Origin: Bacteroidota bacterium
GTDB lineage: Bacteria; Bacteroidota; Bacteroidia; Bacteroidales; Bacteroidaceae
Length of the DNA: 64,000 nucleotides
Assembly (NCBI GenBank): GCA_023425865.1
Contig: JAFABV010000080.1
Span: 1 to 64,000 of the forward strand
Direction: 5' to 3'
The position numbers and the translations under genes were made by a program. Under the pieces are notes generated by a model. That model did not search any database, was not told the origin of the DNA, and saw nothing but the letters and a program-made list of their open reading frames with translations. Below are positions 18,167 through 27,490 of the stretch, piece by piece (positions within the stretch are counted from its first letter, which is position 1; the number at the start of each line of letters is the position of its first letter).

Positions 18167-18868
18167 TTATTCTTCTACGATAGGATATATTTCTATGATT
18201 TCCCCTTGGTGGCGTTGGCCGTCGTAGAGCAGGTCTACTATTTTTTCCGCCACATCCTCGGGCGTATGGAAACCGGGCAGGCGCATATTGCCATTGAGGT
18301 CGGTGGTCGTAGGACCGGGATGTACCGAGTAAGTCTCCACGGGGATATGGCGTTTGTCAAAGTCAAATGCCATATGCTCCATCATGGTGTTTTGCGCGGC
18401 TTTGCTGGCCTTGTAAGCCAGCGGATTCCAGTATGGGTTCACGCTGGTGGGCACGGTGATATTGACAATTCGCCCGCGATTGGCCGTGATGACAGGTACC
18501 AGAGCCTTCGTCAGGGCGAAAGTACCAATGTAGTTCACCTGTACAGTCTCTATGATGTCATCCACCTCCGAGTCGTAGCTATCCACAGACATATCGCCCG
18601 GAATGCCGGCATTGTTGATGAGCAACTCCAGTTTGGCGTTCCCCATCTTGACGGCCTCGGCGGTGACGGCAATCTTAGAGAGGTCCGACAGGTCTACCTC
18701 TATCCATTCTGCCAGTCCGGGTCCCACCTTATTCAGTTTGTCTGCCGCCTCCAAACCGCGTTCTTTGTTGCGCGCTCCAACGAGCACATGCCATTCTCTC
18801 TTAATGAGTTGTTCAGCGATAGCATAGCCAATTCCTTTGTTGGCTCCTGTGATGAGTGCTTTCTTCAT
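18167..18868 (-). CDS. Short-chain dehydrogenase/reductase
   Basis: Classical SDR oxidoreductase, 233 residues. Visible motifs are the cofactor loop TGANKGIG (residues 7-14), the structural NNAG near residue 85, a Ser/Thr-containing strand (IVNITVPTS) and the catalytic YKASK near 152. GARNKERG after the second strand suggests NADP preference. It is a single gene; its -7 box may be TAACTTTG on the minus strand at 18910-18903. Substrate cannot be predicted from sequence. Confidence 0.9.
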   Translation of the reverse strand: MKKALITGANKGIGYAIAEQLIKREWHVLVGARNKERGLEAADKLNKVGPGLAEWIEVDLSDLSKIAVTAEAVKMGNAKLELLINNAGIPGDMSVDSYDSEVDDIIETVQVNYIGTFALTKALVPVITANRGRIVNITVPTSVNPYWNPLAYKASKAAQNTMMEHMAFDFDKRHIPVETYSVHPGPTTTDLNGNMRLPGFHTPEDVAEKIVDLLYDGQRHQGEIIEIYPIVEE

Positions 18869-19192
18869 ATCTGATGTTTTGTATGTTGTCTGCCAATAGC
18901 CGCAAAGTTACGCAAAATCGTCATAAACCGATAGCATGGTGAAATATATTTTGCCAATCAAGTTTGCTGTTATAATAAATAAGGTATAACGTGTGATGGG
19001 GAAAATAAAAAAGGGGTGAGAACAGTCATATCATGAAATAATTCTTTATCTTTGCCTGTGTTAATGAACCGAGACCAGCGCTCTTGGGCTTGCTTCAGCA
19101 TCATCACCCGAGGTGCAAAGTCTCTATAGGGGCAGTCAATCATTCAATAGATTTCACGGAATGCTTTAATATTTAATCATCTTACAAACATC
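18869..19192. promoter_or_regulatory. Divergent intergenic region with OmpA-gene -7 box
   Basis: A 324-bp gap between the divergent SDR and OmpA genes. TATCTTTG at 19047-19054 is a good -7 box for the OmpA gene and gives a leader of roughly 130 bases; no matching TTTG at -33 is seen. TAACTTTG on the minus strand (18910-18903) may serve the SDR. I see no small gene. Confidence 0.45.
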
Positions 19193-20353
19193 ATGAAGAA
19201 ATTATTCCTTACTATGGCTTTGTGCGGTGCCTCTTTGATTGGCTATGCCCAAGAGTTTGAGCCATTAGAGAAGCACGGTGTGGCCACCAACTCCTTTTGG
19301 AGCAACTGGTATTTTCAGATGGGTGGCGACTGGAATGTGTGGTATTCTAATCAGGAACACTCGGCCGACAACCACAACGGCATGGGATTCTTCGGTAGTG
19401 AGCGACGCACTTTCGGTCTATCTGTGGGATTGGGTAAATGGTTTACGCCGGGCATAGGCCTGCGCACGAAGTTTCAGGCATGGAGCGGTAAGAATATCCC
19501 GGCACTGACGGCTGAGGCCACCGAGTTTGATGAATGGATACTCAACGAGCAGGTGATGTTCAACCTCAGCAATCTCTTTAAGGGCTACAATCCCCATCGT
19601 GTGTGGAATCTCATTCCCTTTGTGGGCGCGGGTGTGGCACGCAATATGAGCGCCGACCTATATGCCATGAGCATGAGTGTAGGCCTGCAGTCATCGTGGC
19701 GCGTTACGCGTCAGCTCAATGTCTATCTTGAGGGGGGGTGGAACCGCATGGAAGGTAAGTTCGATGGGGTGGCCAACGGAATGCGTGACAATAAGGCCTT
19801 TCTTTGGGATTCCAAAGACAATCATGTATATGCCGAGGTGGGCCTCACCTTGAATATAGGTGGGGCTACTTGGAACAAGACACCCGATTTAGAGGCTATT
19901 CGCGCACTTACGCAGAGTGAACTCGACGCGCTCAATGCCCAACTTGAGGATGCCAACGCCGAGAACGCACGTCTGAGCAGTATATTGGAAGAGAAGCAAC
20001 AGCCCGATTCGGTTCAGCTCCAGGAGGTGCATGCCAACACCCCCATTTCGGTATTCTTCAATCTCAACAGCGCGGTCATAGCTTCACCAAAGGATTTGGT
20101 CAACGTTCGCCCTCTCGCCTTTTACGCCAAAGAGTACAACTGCCGCATTGTTGTGACCGGATATGCTGACTCGGCCACCGGTTCGGCAGAAACCAACCAG
20201 AAACTTTCTGAAGCCCGTGCCGCGGTGGTGGCCGATGAACTGGTGAAGTTGGGCGTTGACCGCGATATGATCACCACCGTCGGTCGGGGTGGAGTAGACA
20301 CGCTTACCCCCAACTCCTACAATCGTCGTGCTATTGTAAATTTAGAAGAATAG
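19193..20353 (+). CDS. OmpA-family outer membrane protein
   Basis: Outer-membrane barrel with a periplasmic peptidoglycan-binding domain; 386 residues. The signal peptide MKKLFLTMALCGASLIGYAQ cleaves before EFEPLEKHG. Residues 25-225 form beta-strands of an OmpA-like N-terminal barrel. A short coiled-coil linker (LTQSELDALNAQLEDANAENARLSS) leads to the OmpA C-terminal domain (about 285-386), with VFFNLNSAVI, VTGYADSATGSAETNQKLSEARA and the peptidoglycan-contact pattern NRRAIV. Such proteins (OmpF/OprF-like) are abundant in Bacteroidetes and stabilise the envelope. It has a long 5' leader and stands alone. Confidence 0.94.
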   Translation: MKKLFLTMALCGASLIGYAQEFEPLEKHGVATNSFWSNWYFQMGGDWNVWYSNQEHSADNHNGMGFFGSERRTFGLSVGLGKWFTPGIGLRTKFQAWSGKNIPALTAEATEFDEWILNEQVMFNLSNLFKGYNPHRVWNLIPFVGAGVARNMSADLYAMSMSVGLQSSWRVTRQLNVYLEGGWNRMEGKFDGVANGMRDNKAFLWDSKDNHVYAEVGLTLNIGGATWNKTPDLEAIRALTQSELDALNAQLEDANAENARLSSILEEKQQPDSVQLQEVHANTPISVFFNLNSAVIASPKDLVNVRPLAFYAKEYNCRIVVTGYADSATGSAETNQKLSEARAAVVADELVKLGVDRDMITTVGRGGVDTLTPNSYNRRAIVNLEE

Positions 20354-20499
20354 CCTCATTCACCTTTGGTATCACCCGTATTTAGGCGTATCTTCCAAGA
20401 TACGCCTAATATATGATGGTTTGTTGGTGCATAAGCATGCCGCAAGTGAGGCTGTACGATGCAGTTTGCTCACTTTTTTCAAAAAAAACGTCCAAAATA

Positions 20500-20531
20500 T
20501 TTGGCGGGTTAGTTTTTTAGTAGTATCTTTG
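20500..20531 (+). promoter_or_regulatory. Promoter of tRNA-Val
   Basis: TTTG (20500-20503), 20-bp spacer, TATCTTTG (20524-20531), about 22 bp before the tRNA. Confidence 0.8.
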
Positions 20532-20552
20532 CACCCGCAATCCGAGTTACTC

Positions 20553-20627
20553 GGGCGCTTAGCTCAGTTGGTTTAGAGCATCTGCCTTACAAGCAGAGGG
20601 TCGGGGGTTCGAATCCCTCAGCGCCCA
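20553..20627 (+). tRNA. tRNA-Val (anticodon TAC)
   Basis: Acceptor arms GGGCGCT and AGCGCCC pair; D arm AGCTCAGTTGGTTTAGAGC; anticodon loop CTTACAA gives TAC; T arm GGGGGTTCGAATCCCTC. CCA is not encoded; length 75. Confidence 0.96.
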
Positions 20628-20641
20628 CATCAAAAAGGGGA

Positions 20642-20685
20642 GAGCCTTGTTATCAGTGCTGATAGCGAGGCTCTTTTGTGTTTTA
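20642..20685 (+). terminator. Terminator of tRNA-Val
   Basis: GAGCCT..TTATCAG and CTGATAG..AGGCTC form a hairpin of about 14 pairs (20642-20673), followed by TTTTGTGTTTT. Confidence 0.8.
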
Positions 20686-21319
20686 GCCCTTCGTTACCAC
20701 GCTTGGGCTCAGCAGGAAAAGGGGTGGAGAGGTTGCTCTTTCATGCGCCATGGCGGCACGATGCGATGGAACACCCTCGTAACCTTGGCTTCACGATAAT
20801 GCTGTGCCCAATGATGGTGGCATGATTAGCCTTGTTTCATCATGCTTTTTTGGGGTGTTCTCCCGGGAGTAGCCCCGGAGAGGCAAACTCTGCGTGCTAA
20901 ACCATGCCACCTCGCATGGTTATTTTAACACGGAAAGCACGGAATTTTCGGAATTACCATTCGGCATACTTTGATAGTACGGAGCATCGCTTTGCGATGG
21001 GCGAATGCCACGGAACCTGCGTGCGTTTACACCCATTCTCCATTCCTCCTCCGGCCTCTGCCCGCTGGCGGCCCTCGGCAAGGCATCTCCACCATTGTGC
21101 AACAAAAACTCTAAATTCTCTGCGGCTCTGCGTGCCAAGAAAAACAACTTAGGAGAATATCATGGCAGAGGGTGCTCATCGCAGCATATAGGGTTAGGCC
21201 CACGGACGGGTATGATGTGAGAATATCATGCGCCAAGGTGGCATGATGCGATGGAACACGCTCATGACCTTGGGCATACGGTTATTCTACTGCGCCTACG
21301 CGCAGCCTCCGTCGTCGCG
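20686..21319. other. Gene-poor region with degenerate direct repeats
   Basis: No convincing gene in about 630 bp on either strand. It holds a direct repeat, 20742-20788 and 21227-21273 (CATGCGCCA..GG..GGCA..GATGCGATGGAACAC and so on, about 85% identical). A related sequence occurs at 27327-27380. Base composition is like that of the coding regions, so this may be decayed coding sequence or an old repeat element. Confidence 0.6.
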
Positions 21320-21679
21320 CTACTTCTCTTCAGATGGTCTGGGCATCGGAAATACCAATTCTCCGATGGCGGCAATCAGCAATACCCACCAGAGAATGGG
21401 GTGCTGGTTAGGCATCGTGACGTAAGAAACGGTTATGCCCAGCCCGGCAAGACCTAAATCATATATATTGCACCGTGGATTGCCGAAGATGTGGTAGATT
21501 AGGTTCTTCCCATCATTTCTATACACTTGGATAATACGAATAAGCCACAGGGCGAATAATCCGCAAATGATAACAGAGCTGGTGTAAAACAACCATTCCG
21601 TGGTTTCAAAAAGTGGACTCACAGCATAAAGCAGTAATGCAAGTCTTGGGAGTAGGGCGGTCTTCTCTTGTTTAGTCAT
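21320..21679 (-). CDS. Small hypothetical membrane protein
   Basis: Unrecognised 119-residue protein. It has three or four hydrophobic segments (about 12-20, 33-50 with SSVIICGLFALWLIRIIQV, 74-86 and 93-107 with ILWWVLLIAAIGELVF), separated by short charged loops (QVYRNDGKN). It appears to be an inner-membrane protein. It stands alone between two gene-poor regions. The clear membrane pattern and reasonable start favour a real gene, but nothing indicates a function. Confidence 0.6.
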   Translation of the reverse strand: MTKQEKTALLPRLALLLYAVSPLFETTEWLFYTSSVIICGLFALWLIRIIQVYRNDGKNLIYHIFGNPRCNIYDLGLAGLGITVSYVTMPNQHPILWWVLLIAAIGELVFPMPRPSEEK

Positions 21680-22557
21680 CTGTTTGTGTATTAAGTGTTG
21701 ACTATGCTATTGTATTGTTCCGGTAATTCAAACAAATACTTTACGTCTCACCAAATCTCTTTTTTTTTGAAGTCAATTAGTAAGCTTGAAGGTGATGTTG
21801 CAAAAATAAACAAAAAGACCAGTAAATGCAACATATTCTGTTTTTTTTCTCTCGTTCTGTAATATTTAACAGTATATGGCCGTGTGATGGTAATAGTCGG
21901 CATGATAAGATAGGGTGTGATTGAGGTTGCAAGTGTGGGTTGCCGTGGTCTGCCCGAAGAGTCGCCGCGCCTTGTGTCGCTCCCAACATGACTTGTCTTG
22001 GAGGGGCACCGCAGGGTAGTGGAGGGCTTCGCTCGGCACGAACGCAACCCTCCGGAAAGGCTACGCATAACGTTTCCTTGCCTCCAGCGGGGATGTCCGG
22101 TGGCTGCATGTTGGTTTCTTGTTGGGGCGCAATGGGCATATTGTGTTTCCGTCGTGGCCTGATGACGTGGCCTCCTCCGGTTTGGGGACGAATATTTTCA
22201 TATAAAACCATTTGATGGTTCTATATAAAACCATCTTATAATTCTATATGAAACCATCTGATGATTCTATATAAAACTATTTTATCATTCTATACGAAAC
22301 CATTTGATGCCTCAACATAGAATCATGGCATCAATATGCCTTGCCGGGGCCTCGTGGGGGTGCCCATGCTGGTGCGCGCGGCCTGTTTGGGCGATGGGCA
22401 AAAGGGCTTCTTGTTGGTATGGCAACATGGTCGGCGCAGCTGCTGACTACGCGTGCGTGTTGTTTTATTAACTAATCTTTATCTTTTTTTTGCGAAGAAA
22501 ATCAAGCGAGTCGAATTAAATTCGTAATTTTGCATACACATAATACGTATTAAACTT
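21680..22557. other. Long gene-poor region upstream of purB
   Basis: About 880 bp without a convincing gene. It contains array B of 23-bp repeats (22191-22328) and, close to purB, the box TAATTTTG (22525-22532), 26 bp before the start codon, which is probably the purB -7 element. Overlapping ORFs on both strands (for example 21777-22211 minus) show no recognisable protein features. Confidence 0.55.
22191..22328. repeat. Array B of 23-bp palindromic repeats (6 units)
   Basis: Units start at 22191, 22214, 22237, 22260, 22283 and 22306; the first and last are diverged. The second unit (GATGGTTCTATATAAAACCA + TCT) is the consensus. Unit five (TATCATTC...) corresponds to the last unit of arrays A and C, so unit order is conserved. 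The surrounding sequence does not match the MITE-like element. Confidence 0.88.
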
Positions 22558-23904
22558 ATGAATCTCGATTTGTTGACAGCCATCTCGCCGGTGGATGGTC
22601 GCTACAGGAACAAAACAGCCGTGTTGGCTGATTATTTTTCAGAATACGCCCTCATCAGGTATCGTGTACGTGTGGAAGTAGAGTATTTTATCACTTTGTG
22701 TGAGCTGCCGCTCCCTCAATTGGCTTCTTTCGACACCAGCCTATTTGGTCGTTTGCGTAATATCTACCTTAACTTTGACGAGAAGTCTGCACAGCGTGTA
22801 AAGGATATTGAGAAGGTAACCAACCACGACGTGAAGGCAGTGGAGTATTTCATCAAGGAAGCCTTTGATGAGATAGGCGGTCTGGAAGCCTATAAAGAGT
22901 TCATTCACTTTGGCTTGACCTCTCAGGATATCAACAATACGAGTGTTCCTCTTTCGCTCAAAGAAGCGCTTGAGCAAGTGTATTATCCTCAGGTAGAGGA
23001 ACTCATCGCCCAACTGCAGCGGTATGCTGAAGAATGGGCCGACGTGCCCATGTTGGCCAAGACACACGGACAGCCCGCTTCGCCCACCCGTTTAGGCAAG
23101 GAGGTGATGGTGTATGTCTATCGTCTTACCGAGCAACTCAAGAGCCTGAAGTCGTGCCCCATGACCGCCAAGTTTGGTGGCGCAACCGGCAACTACAACG
23201 CCCACCATGTGGCCTATCCCGATTACGACTGGAAGGCCTTCGGCAACCGCTTCGTGAGCGAGAAGTTGGGGTTGGAGCGTGAGCAGTGGACTACGCAAAT
23301 CAGCAACTACGACAGTCTGGCTGCGGTATTCGATGCCTTGCGCCGACTGAATACCATCATGATTGACCTCGACCGCGATTTCTGGATGTATATCTCCATG
23401 GAGTATTTCAAACAGAAGATTAAGGCCGGTGAGGTAGGGTCGAGTGCCATGCCCCATAAGGTCAACCCCATAGATTTTGAGAACAGCGAGGGCAACCTCG
23501 GCATGGCCAATGCCGTGCTGCAGTTCTTGGCCGGCAAACTGCCCATCAGCCGCTTGCAGCGCGACCTCACCGACTCTACGGTGCTGCGCAACATCGGCGT
23601 GCCGCTCGGCCATGGCATCATTGCCATCCAGAGTACGCTCAAGGGGCTCGGCAAACTCATCCTCAATCAGGAGAAACTGGCTGCCGACCTCGACAATACG
23701 TGGGCGGTGGTGGCTGAGGCCATACAGACCATTCTTCGCCGTGAAGGCTACCCCCATCCCTACGAGGCACTCAAGGGGCTTACCCGTACCAATGAGGCCA
23801 TGAGCGAGAAAACCATCCATGCTTTCGTACAGACACTGGAAGTGAGCGACGCCGTGAAGGCCGAACTGATGGCTATCACCCCAAGCAACTACACAGGGGT
23901 GTAA
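22558..23904 (+). CDS. purB: Adenylosuccinate lyase
   Basis: Cleaves adenylosuccinate to AMP plus fumarate and SAICAR to AICAR plus fumarate in purine synthesis; cytosolic tetramer. The 448 residues include the fumarase/aspartase superfamily signature GSSAMPHKVNP (about 297-307) with the catalytic serine loop, FGLTSQDINNT near 119 and AKTHGQPASPTRLGKE near 166. Length and N-terminus (LDLLTAISPVDGRYRNK) fit the E. coli-type PurB. It begins shortly after a TAATTTTG box. It is followed by the pseudouridine synthase gene after 128 bp. Confidence 0.97.
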   Translation: MNLDLLTAISPVDGRYRNKTAVLADYFSEYALIRYRVRVEVEYFITLCELPLPQLASFDTSLFGRLRNIYLNFDEKSAQRVKDIEKVTNHDVKAVEYFIKEAFDEIGGLEAYKEFIHFGLTSQDINNTSVPLSLKEALEQVYYPQVEELIAQLQRYAEEWADVPMLAKTHGQPASPTRLGKEVMVYVYRLTEQLKSLKSCPMTAKFGGATGNYNAHHVAYPDYDWKAFGNRFVSEKLGLEREQWTTQISNYDSLAAVFDALRRLNTIMIDLDRDFWMYISMEYFKQKIKAGEVGSSAMPHKVNPIDFENSEGNLGMANAVLQFLAGKLPISRLQRDLTDSTVLRNIGVPLGHGIIAIQSTLKGLGKLILNQEKLAADLDNTWAVVAEAIQTILRREGYPHPYEALKGLTRTNEAMSEKTIHAFVQTLEVSDAVKAELMAITPSNYTGV

Positions 23905-24032
23905 TGATGAGGGCATGTCACAGTGGAGAGCTGATAACAACGTAACTTTTTATTATTAATCAATATTATTTTTATTCATTATTTCATTCATTCATTAACC
24001 AGGCCGAGAGGCTAAAAATTTAAGAACAGATT

Positions 24033-25544
24033 ATGTCAGACGATGTAGAGAACAAGGTACAGGATTCGACTTCAGACCAGAACCAGTACAATGAGGGCGG
24101 CCGTGAGGGCTATTCACGTCCTTCAGGTTACCAGAGAGATTATCATTCGGAGAGCGGTAGAACGCAGCGCCCACGTATCCACAATGTGCGTGCCTATAGC
24201 ACTGACCGTAACGGCAATCATGAAGAGGGCGGTTTCCGCCCAGAGGGCTTTGGCGCAGGCTTGCAGTCGAGTGGCGACCAGCCCCGTCCCCGCAACAGTT
24301 ATCAGCCCCGTCAGCAGGGTGGCTACCAGCCCCGCCAGGGCGGTTATCAGCCTCGCCAGCAGGGTGGCTACCAGCCCCGTCCCCGATACAATAACAACCA
24401 GGAGGGTGGCTACCAGTCTTCTGAGGGCGGCTATCAGCCCCGTCAGCAGGGTGGTTATCAGCCCCGTCCACGATATAACAACAACCAAGAGGGTGGTTAT
24501 CAGCCCCGCGAAGGTGGTTACCAGCAGCGCGAAGGCGGCTATCAGCCTCGCCAGCAGGGTGGCTACCAGCCCCGTCAGCAGGGTGGCTATCAGCCCCGCC
24601 AGGGCGGTTACGGCCGCCAGCAGGGTGGCTACCAGCCCCGTCAGCAGGGTGGTTACGGCCGCCAGCAGGGTGGTTACGGCCGCCAGCAGGGTGGCTATCA
24701 GCCCCGCCAGCAGGGCGGTTATGGTCGTCCCCAGGGTGGTTACAACCAGCGTCCGGGCTACGACCCCAACGCCAAGTATAGCCTGAAAAAGCGTATAGAG
24801 TATAAGGAAGAGCACATTGACCCCAATGAGCCCATCCGTCTGAATAAGTTCTTGGCCAATGCCGGTGTATGCTCGCGTCGTGAGGCCGATGAGTTCATCC
24901 AGGCTGGCGTGGTGACCGTAAACGGTGTCGTGGTGACAGAATTGGGCAGCAAGCTGCTGCGCACCGATGAGGTGAAGTTCCACGACCAGGTGGTGTCACT
25001 TGAGAAGAAGGTGTACGTTTTGCTTAACAAGCCTAAGGATTATGTTACCACAAGTGATGACCCCCAGCAGCGCAAGACCGTGATGGACCTTGTGAAGGAC
25101 GCTTGTCCTGAGCGCATCTATCCCGTAGGACGCCTCGACCGCAACACCACTGGCGTGCTGTTGCTCACCAACGACGGCGACCTGGCCAGCAAGCTCACCC
25201 ATCCTAAGTTCCTCAAGAAGAAGGTGTACCATGTGTATCTCGACAAGAACATGGCCGCTGCCGACCTGCAGAAGATTGCTGACGGCATAGAACTTGAAGA
25301 TGGTGAGGTGCATGCAGATGCCATTGAGTTTGCCGACGAGCGCGACCACAGCCAGGTGGGCATCGAGATCCACAGTGGCAAGAACCGCATCGTGCGTCGT
25401 ATCTTCGAGAGCATGGGCTATCGTGTGGTGAAACTCGACCGTGTGCAGTTTGCCGGTCTTACCAAGAAGAACCTCCGCCGCGGCGACTGGCGCTTCCTCA
25501 CAGAGCAGGAAGTGGATATGCTGCGCAGCGGAATGTTTGAATAA
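24033..25544 (+). CDS. RsuA/RluB-family pseudouridine synthase with repeat-rich N-terminus
   Basis: Converts specific uridines of ribosomal RNA to pseudouridine. The catalytic half spans residues 265-500: an S4 RNA-binding domain (IRLNKFLANAGVCSRREADEFI), then GRLDRNTTGVLLLTNDG with the catalytic Asp near residue 369, and GKNRIVRRIFESMGYRVVKLDR. The N-terminal 250 residues are a low-complexity region of about 20 imperfect GGYQPRQQ-type octapeptides, encoded by a 24-bp repeat unit. These Arg/Gly/Gln/Tyr repeats resemble RGG-like RNA-binding tails. The length (503) is twice that of RsuA. The 24-bp unit lets copy number change without frameshift. Which rRNA position is modified is not known. Confidence 0.92.
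   Translation: MSDDVENKVQDSTSDQNQYNEGGREGYSRPSGYQRDYHSESGRTQRPRIHNVRAYSTDRNGNHEEGGFRPEGFGAGLQSSGDQPRPRNSYQPRQQGGYQPRQGGYQPRQQGGYQPRPRYNNNQEGGYQSSEGGYQPRQQGGYQPRPRYNNNQEGGYQPREGGYQQREGGYQPRQQGGYQPRQQGGYQPRQGGYGRQQGGYQPRQQGGYGRQQGGYGRQQGGYQPRQQGGYGRPQGGYNQRPGYDPNAKYSLKKRIEYKEEHIDPNEPIRLNKFLANAGVCSRREADEFIQAGVVTVNGVVVTELGSKLLRTDEVKFHDQVVSLEKKVYVLLNKPKDYVTTSDDPQQRKTVMDLVKDACPERIYPVGRLDRNTTGVLLLTNDGDLASKLTHPKFLKKKVYHVYLDKNMAAADLQKIADGIELEDGEVHADAIEFADERDHSQVGIEIHSGKNRIVRRIFESMGYRVVKLDRVQFAGLTKKNLRRGDWRFLTEQEVDMLRSGMFE
24300..24760 (+). repeat. In-frame 24-bp tandem repeats in pseudouridine synthase
   Basis: About 20 imperfect copies of a 24-bp unit (GGTGGCTACCAGCCCCGTCA + GCAG) and shortened variants coding GGYQPRQQ, GGYGRQQ and GGYQPRPRYNNNQE. 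A longer block containing PRPRYNNNQEGG occurs twice. Confidence 0.85.
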
Positions 25545-25561
25545 TATTATCAAAGGAAAAT

Positions 25562-25587
25562 GAAGAGTGGAGTGTGCTTCACTCTTC
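25562..25587 (+). promoter_or_regulatory. Hairpin between pseudouridine synthase and asnS
   Basis: AAGAGTG and CACTCTT arms around GAGTGTGCTT form a 7-9 bp hairpin with no T tract, ending just before the asnS start. It may act as a weak terminator or leader structure. Confidence 0.4.
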
Positions 25588-25599
25588 ACTTATATAATT

Positions 25600-26994
25600 A
25601 TGAGCAGTAGAACAAAAGTGGTCGATGCTTTGCAGAGCACCGACTTCGGTAAGGAAATTACCGTAAAAGGGTGGGTACGCTCTCACCGCAGTAGCAAAGT
25701 TGTCGACTTCATTGCCTTGAACGATGGTTCTACCATCAAGAATATCCAGGTGGTGGTAGACCCCACGAAGGTATCTGGTGACCTGCTGAAAAACATTACC
25801 ACTGGAGCCTGTATCCGCGCCACGGGTACGCTGGTAGAGAGCCAAGGTCAAGGACAGACATCCGAGATTCAGAGCACAGACATCGAACTCTACGGTCCTT
25901 GCCCCAGCGACTTCCCCATGCAGAAGAAGGGGCAAACCTTCGAGTATATGCGTCAGTTTGCCCACATGCGTCTTCGTACCAACACCTTTGGTGCGGTGTT
26001 CCGCATTAGGCACAACATGGCCATGGCCATTCACCAGTACTTTCACGAGCATGGTTTCTATTACTTCCACACACCGCTCATCACCGCCAGCGACGCTGAG
26101 GGTGCGGGCGAGATGTTCCAGGTGACGACGCTCGACCTCGACCGCGTGGCCAAGAGCGGAGCCGTGGACTATGACCGCGACTTCTTTGGCAAGAAGACCA
26201 GCCTCACCGTGAGCGGACAGCTTGAGGGTGAGCTTGGCGCTACGGCCTTGGGAGCCATCTATACCTTTGGACCCACTTTCCGTGCCGAGAATAGCAATAC
26301 GCCCCGCCACTTGGCCGAGTTCTGGATGATTGAGCCAGAGGTGGCCTTCATGGACCAGAAAGAGCTTATGGACCTTGAGGAGGATTTCATCAAGTACTGC
26401 GTCAACTGGGCACTGACCCACTGTCAAGACGACTTGGAGTTCCTCAACAAGATGATCGACAAGACGCTCATCGAGACCCTGCGGTCGGTGGTGAAAGAAG
26501 ACTTCGTGCGCCTGACCTACACAGAAGGTATCAACATTCTTGAGGAAGAAGTGAAGAAGGGACGCAAGTTTGAGTTCCCCATCACGGGTTGGGGCATGGA
26601 CCTCAGCAGCGAGCACGAGCGCTTCCTCGTGGAGGAATACTTCAAGCGCCCGGTCATCATGACCGACTATCCGGCTGAGATCAAGGCCTTCTATATGAAG
26701 AAAAACGACGACGGCAAGACCATGCAGGGCACCGACGTGCTCTTCCCACGCATTGGCGAGATCATCGGTGGCTCGGTACGCGAGGAGAGCTACGACAAGC
26801 TCACCGCAGAGATCAAGGCCCGCGGTATGGAGCCAGAGAGCTATGGATGGTATCTCGACACCCGTAAGTACGGTTCTTGCCCCCACGCCGGTTTCGGTCT
26901 GGGCTTCGAGCGTCTCATCCTCTTCATCACGGGTATGCAAAACATACGCGACGTCATTCCTTTCCCCCGTACACCGAAGAACGCTGAGTTCTAA
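25600..26994 (+). CDS. asnS: Asparaginyl-tRNA synthetase
   Basis: Class IIb aminoacyl-tRNA synthetase that charges tRNA-Asn. The 464 residues start with an OB-fold anticodon-binding domain ([27 protein letters not shown]), followed by the class II core: motif 2 region [26 protein letters not shown] and motif 3 [27 protein letters not shown]. The MIEPEVAF stretch and the final [12 protein letters not shown] separate it from AspRS. The ATG at 25600 is chosen; the frame extends 11 codons upstream through the leader hairpin, which is unlikely to be translated. A strong terminator follows. Confidence 0.97.
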   Translation: MSSRTKVVDALQSTDFGKEITVKGWVRSHRSSKVVDFIALNDGSTIKNIQVVVDPTKVSGDLLKNITTGACIRATGTLVESQGQGQTSEIQSTDIELYGPCPSDFPMQKKGQTFEYMRQFAHMRLRTNTFGAVFRIRHNMAMAIHQYFHEHGFYYFHTPLITASDAEGAGEMFQVTTLDLDRVAKSGAVDYDRDFFGKKTSLTVSGQLEGELGATALGAIYTFGPTFRAENSNTPRHLAEFWMIEPEVAFMDQKELMDLEEDFIKYCVNWALTHCQDDLEFLNKMIDKTLIETLRSVVKEDFVRLTYTEGINILEEEVKKGRKFEFPITGWGMDLSSEHERFLVEEYFKRPVIMTDYPAEIKAFYMKKNDDGKTMQGTDVLFPRIGEIIGGSVREESYDKLTAEIKARGMEPESYGWYLDTRKYGSCPHAGFGLGFERLILFITGMQNIRDVIPFPRTPKNAEF

Positions 26995-27016
26995 ATCGGA
27001 GGAAACAGTCATAGGG

Positions 27017-27066
27017 GTAGGAGATGAATACCAACACAGTAGGTATTTATCTCCTACTTTCGTTTT
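27017..27066 (+). terminator. Terminator of asnS
   Basis: Arms 27017-27032 (GTAGGAGATGAATACC) and 27042-27057 pair over 16 bp with a single G:T mismatch, followed by TTTCGTTTT. Confidence 0.9.
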
Positions 27067-27398
27067 ATACTTTCCTCATGCCCAGTACCTGCTGTCCTGC
27101 GTTCGTGGAGCTTAATATAATAAGGTGAGGCTCTGGCCTTTCCTTGAGCGGGTGTTTATGCATGTCTGTATCTCGGTTTTACATTGACTTCACGCAAGCT
27201 TCTGGGCTGAGCCACCATATCTTGCTTCATCGCCTCATCACACTCTGTAGATGTACCATCGCTATTTGCCTCTCCGTTGTAAAAAGCGATGGAACCTCTT
27301 CAAGGCTCGGTGAATCTCCGACGCGGAAAACGATGGAACGCCCTTGTGTGACCTTGCCCACACGGTTATTCTGCGGCGCCCTTTCTTGCACTTAATGC
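27067..27398. other. Gene-poor region with a degenerate repeat
   Basis: No convincing gene. Positions 27327-27380 (CGATGGAACGCCC..TGTGACCTTG...ACGGTTATTCTGCGGCGCC) are clearly related to 21249-21296 and, more weakly, 20763-20810. A shorter AGCGATGGAACCTCTT occurs at 27288. Confidence 0.5.
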
Positions 27399-27399
27399 C

Positions 27400-27437
27400 A
27401 AAAGGACCGTATGTCGAAAGTGACATACGGCCCCTTT
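27400..27437 (-). terminator. Terminator of the CvfB-like gene
   Basis: CCGTATGTC and GACATACGG around a 6-base loop, extended by AAAGG and CCTTT. It follows the minus-strand CvfB-like gene by about 55 bp. Confidence 0.75.
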
Positions 27438-27490
27438 GATGAATAGATGACAATTGTGGACGATGTAATGAAGTAGTTATGCAGAGCTAA

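Noticed and set aside
25579..27012. 477-residue ORF on the minus strand opposite asnS
   Set aside because: It is an exact shadow of a clearly identified gene; its protein has no motifs and reflects the codon bias of asnS.
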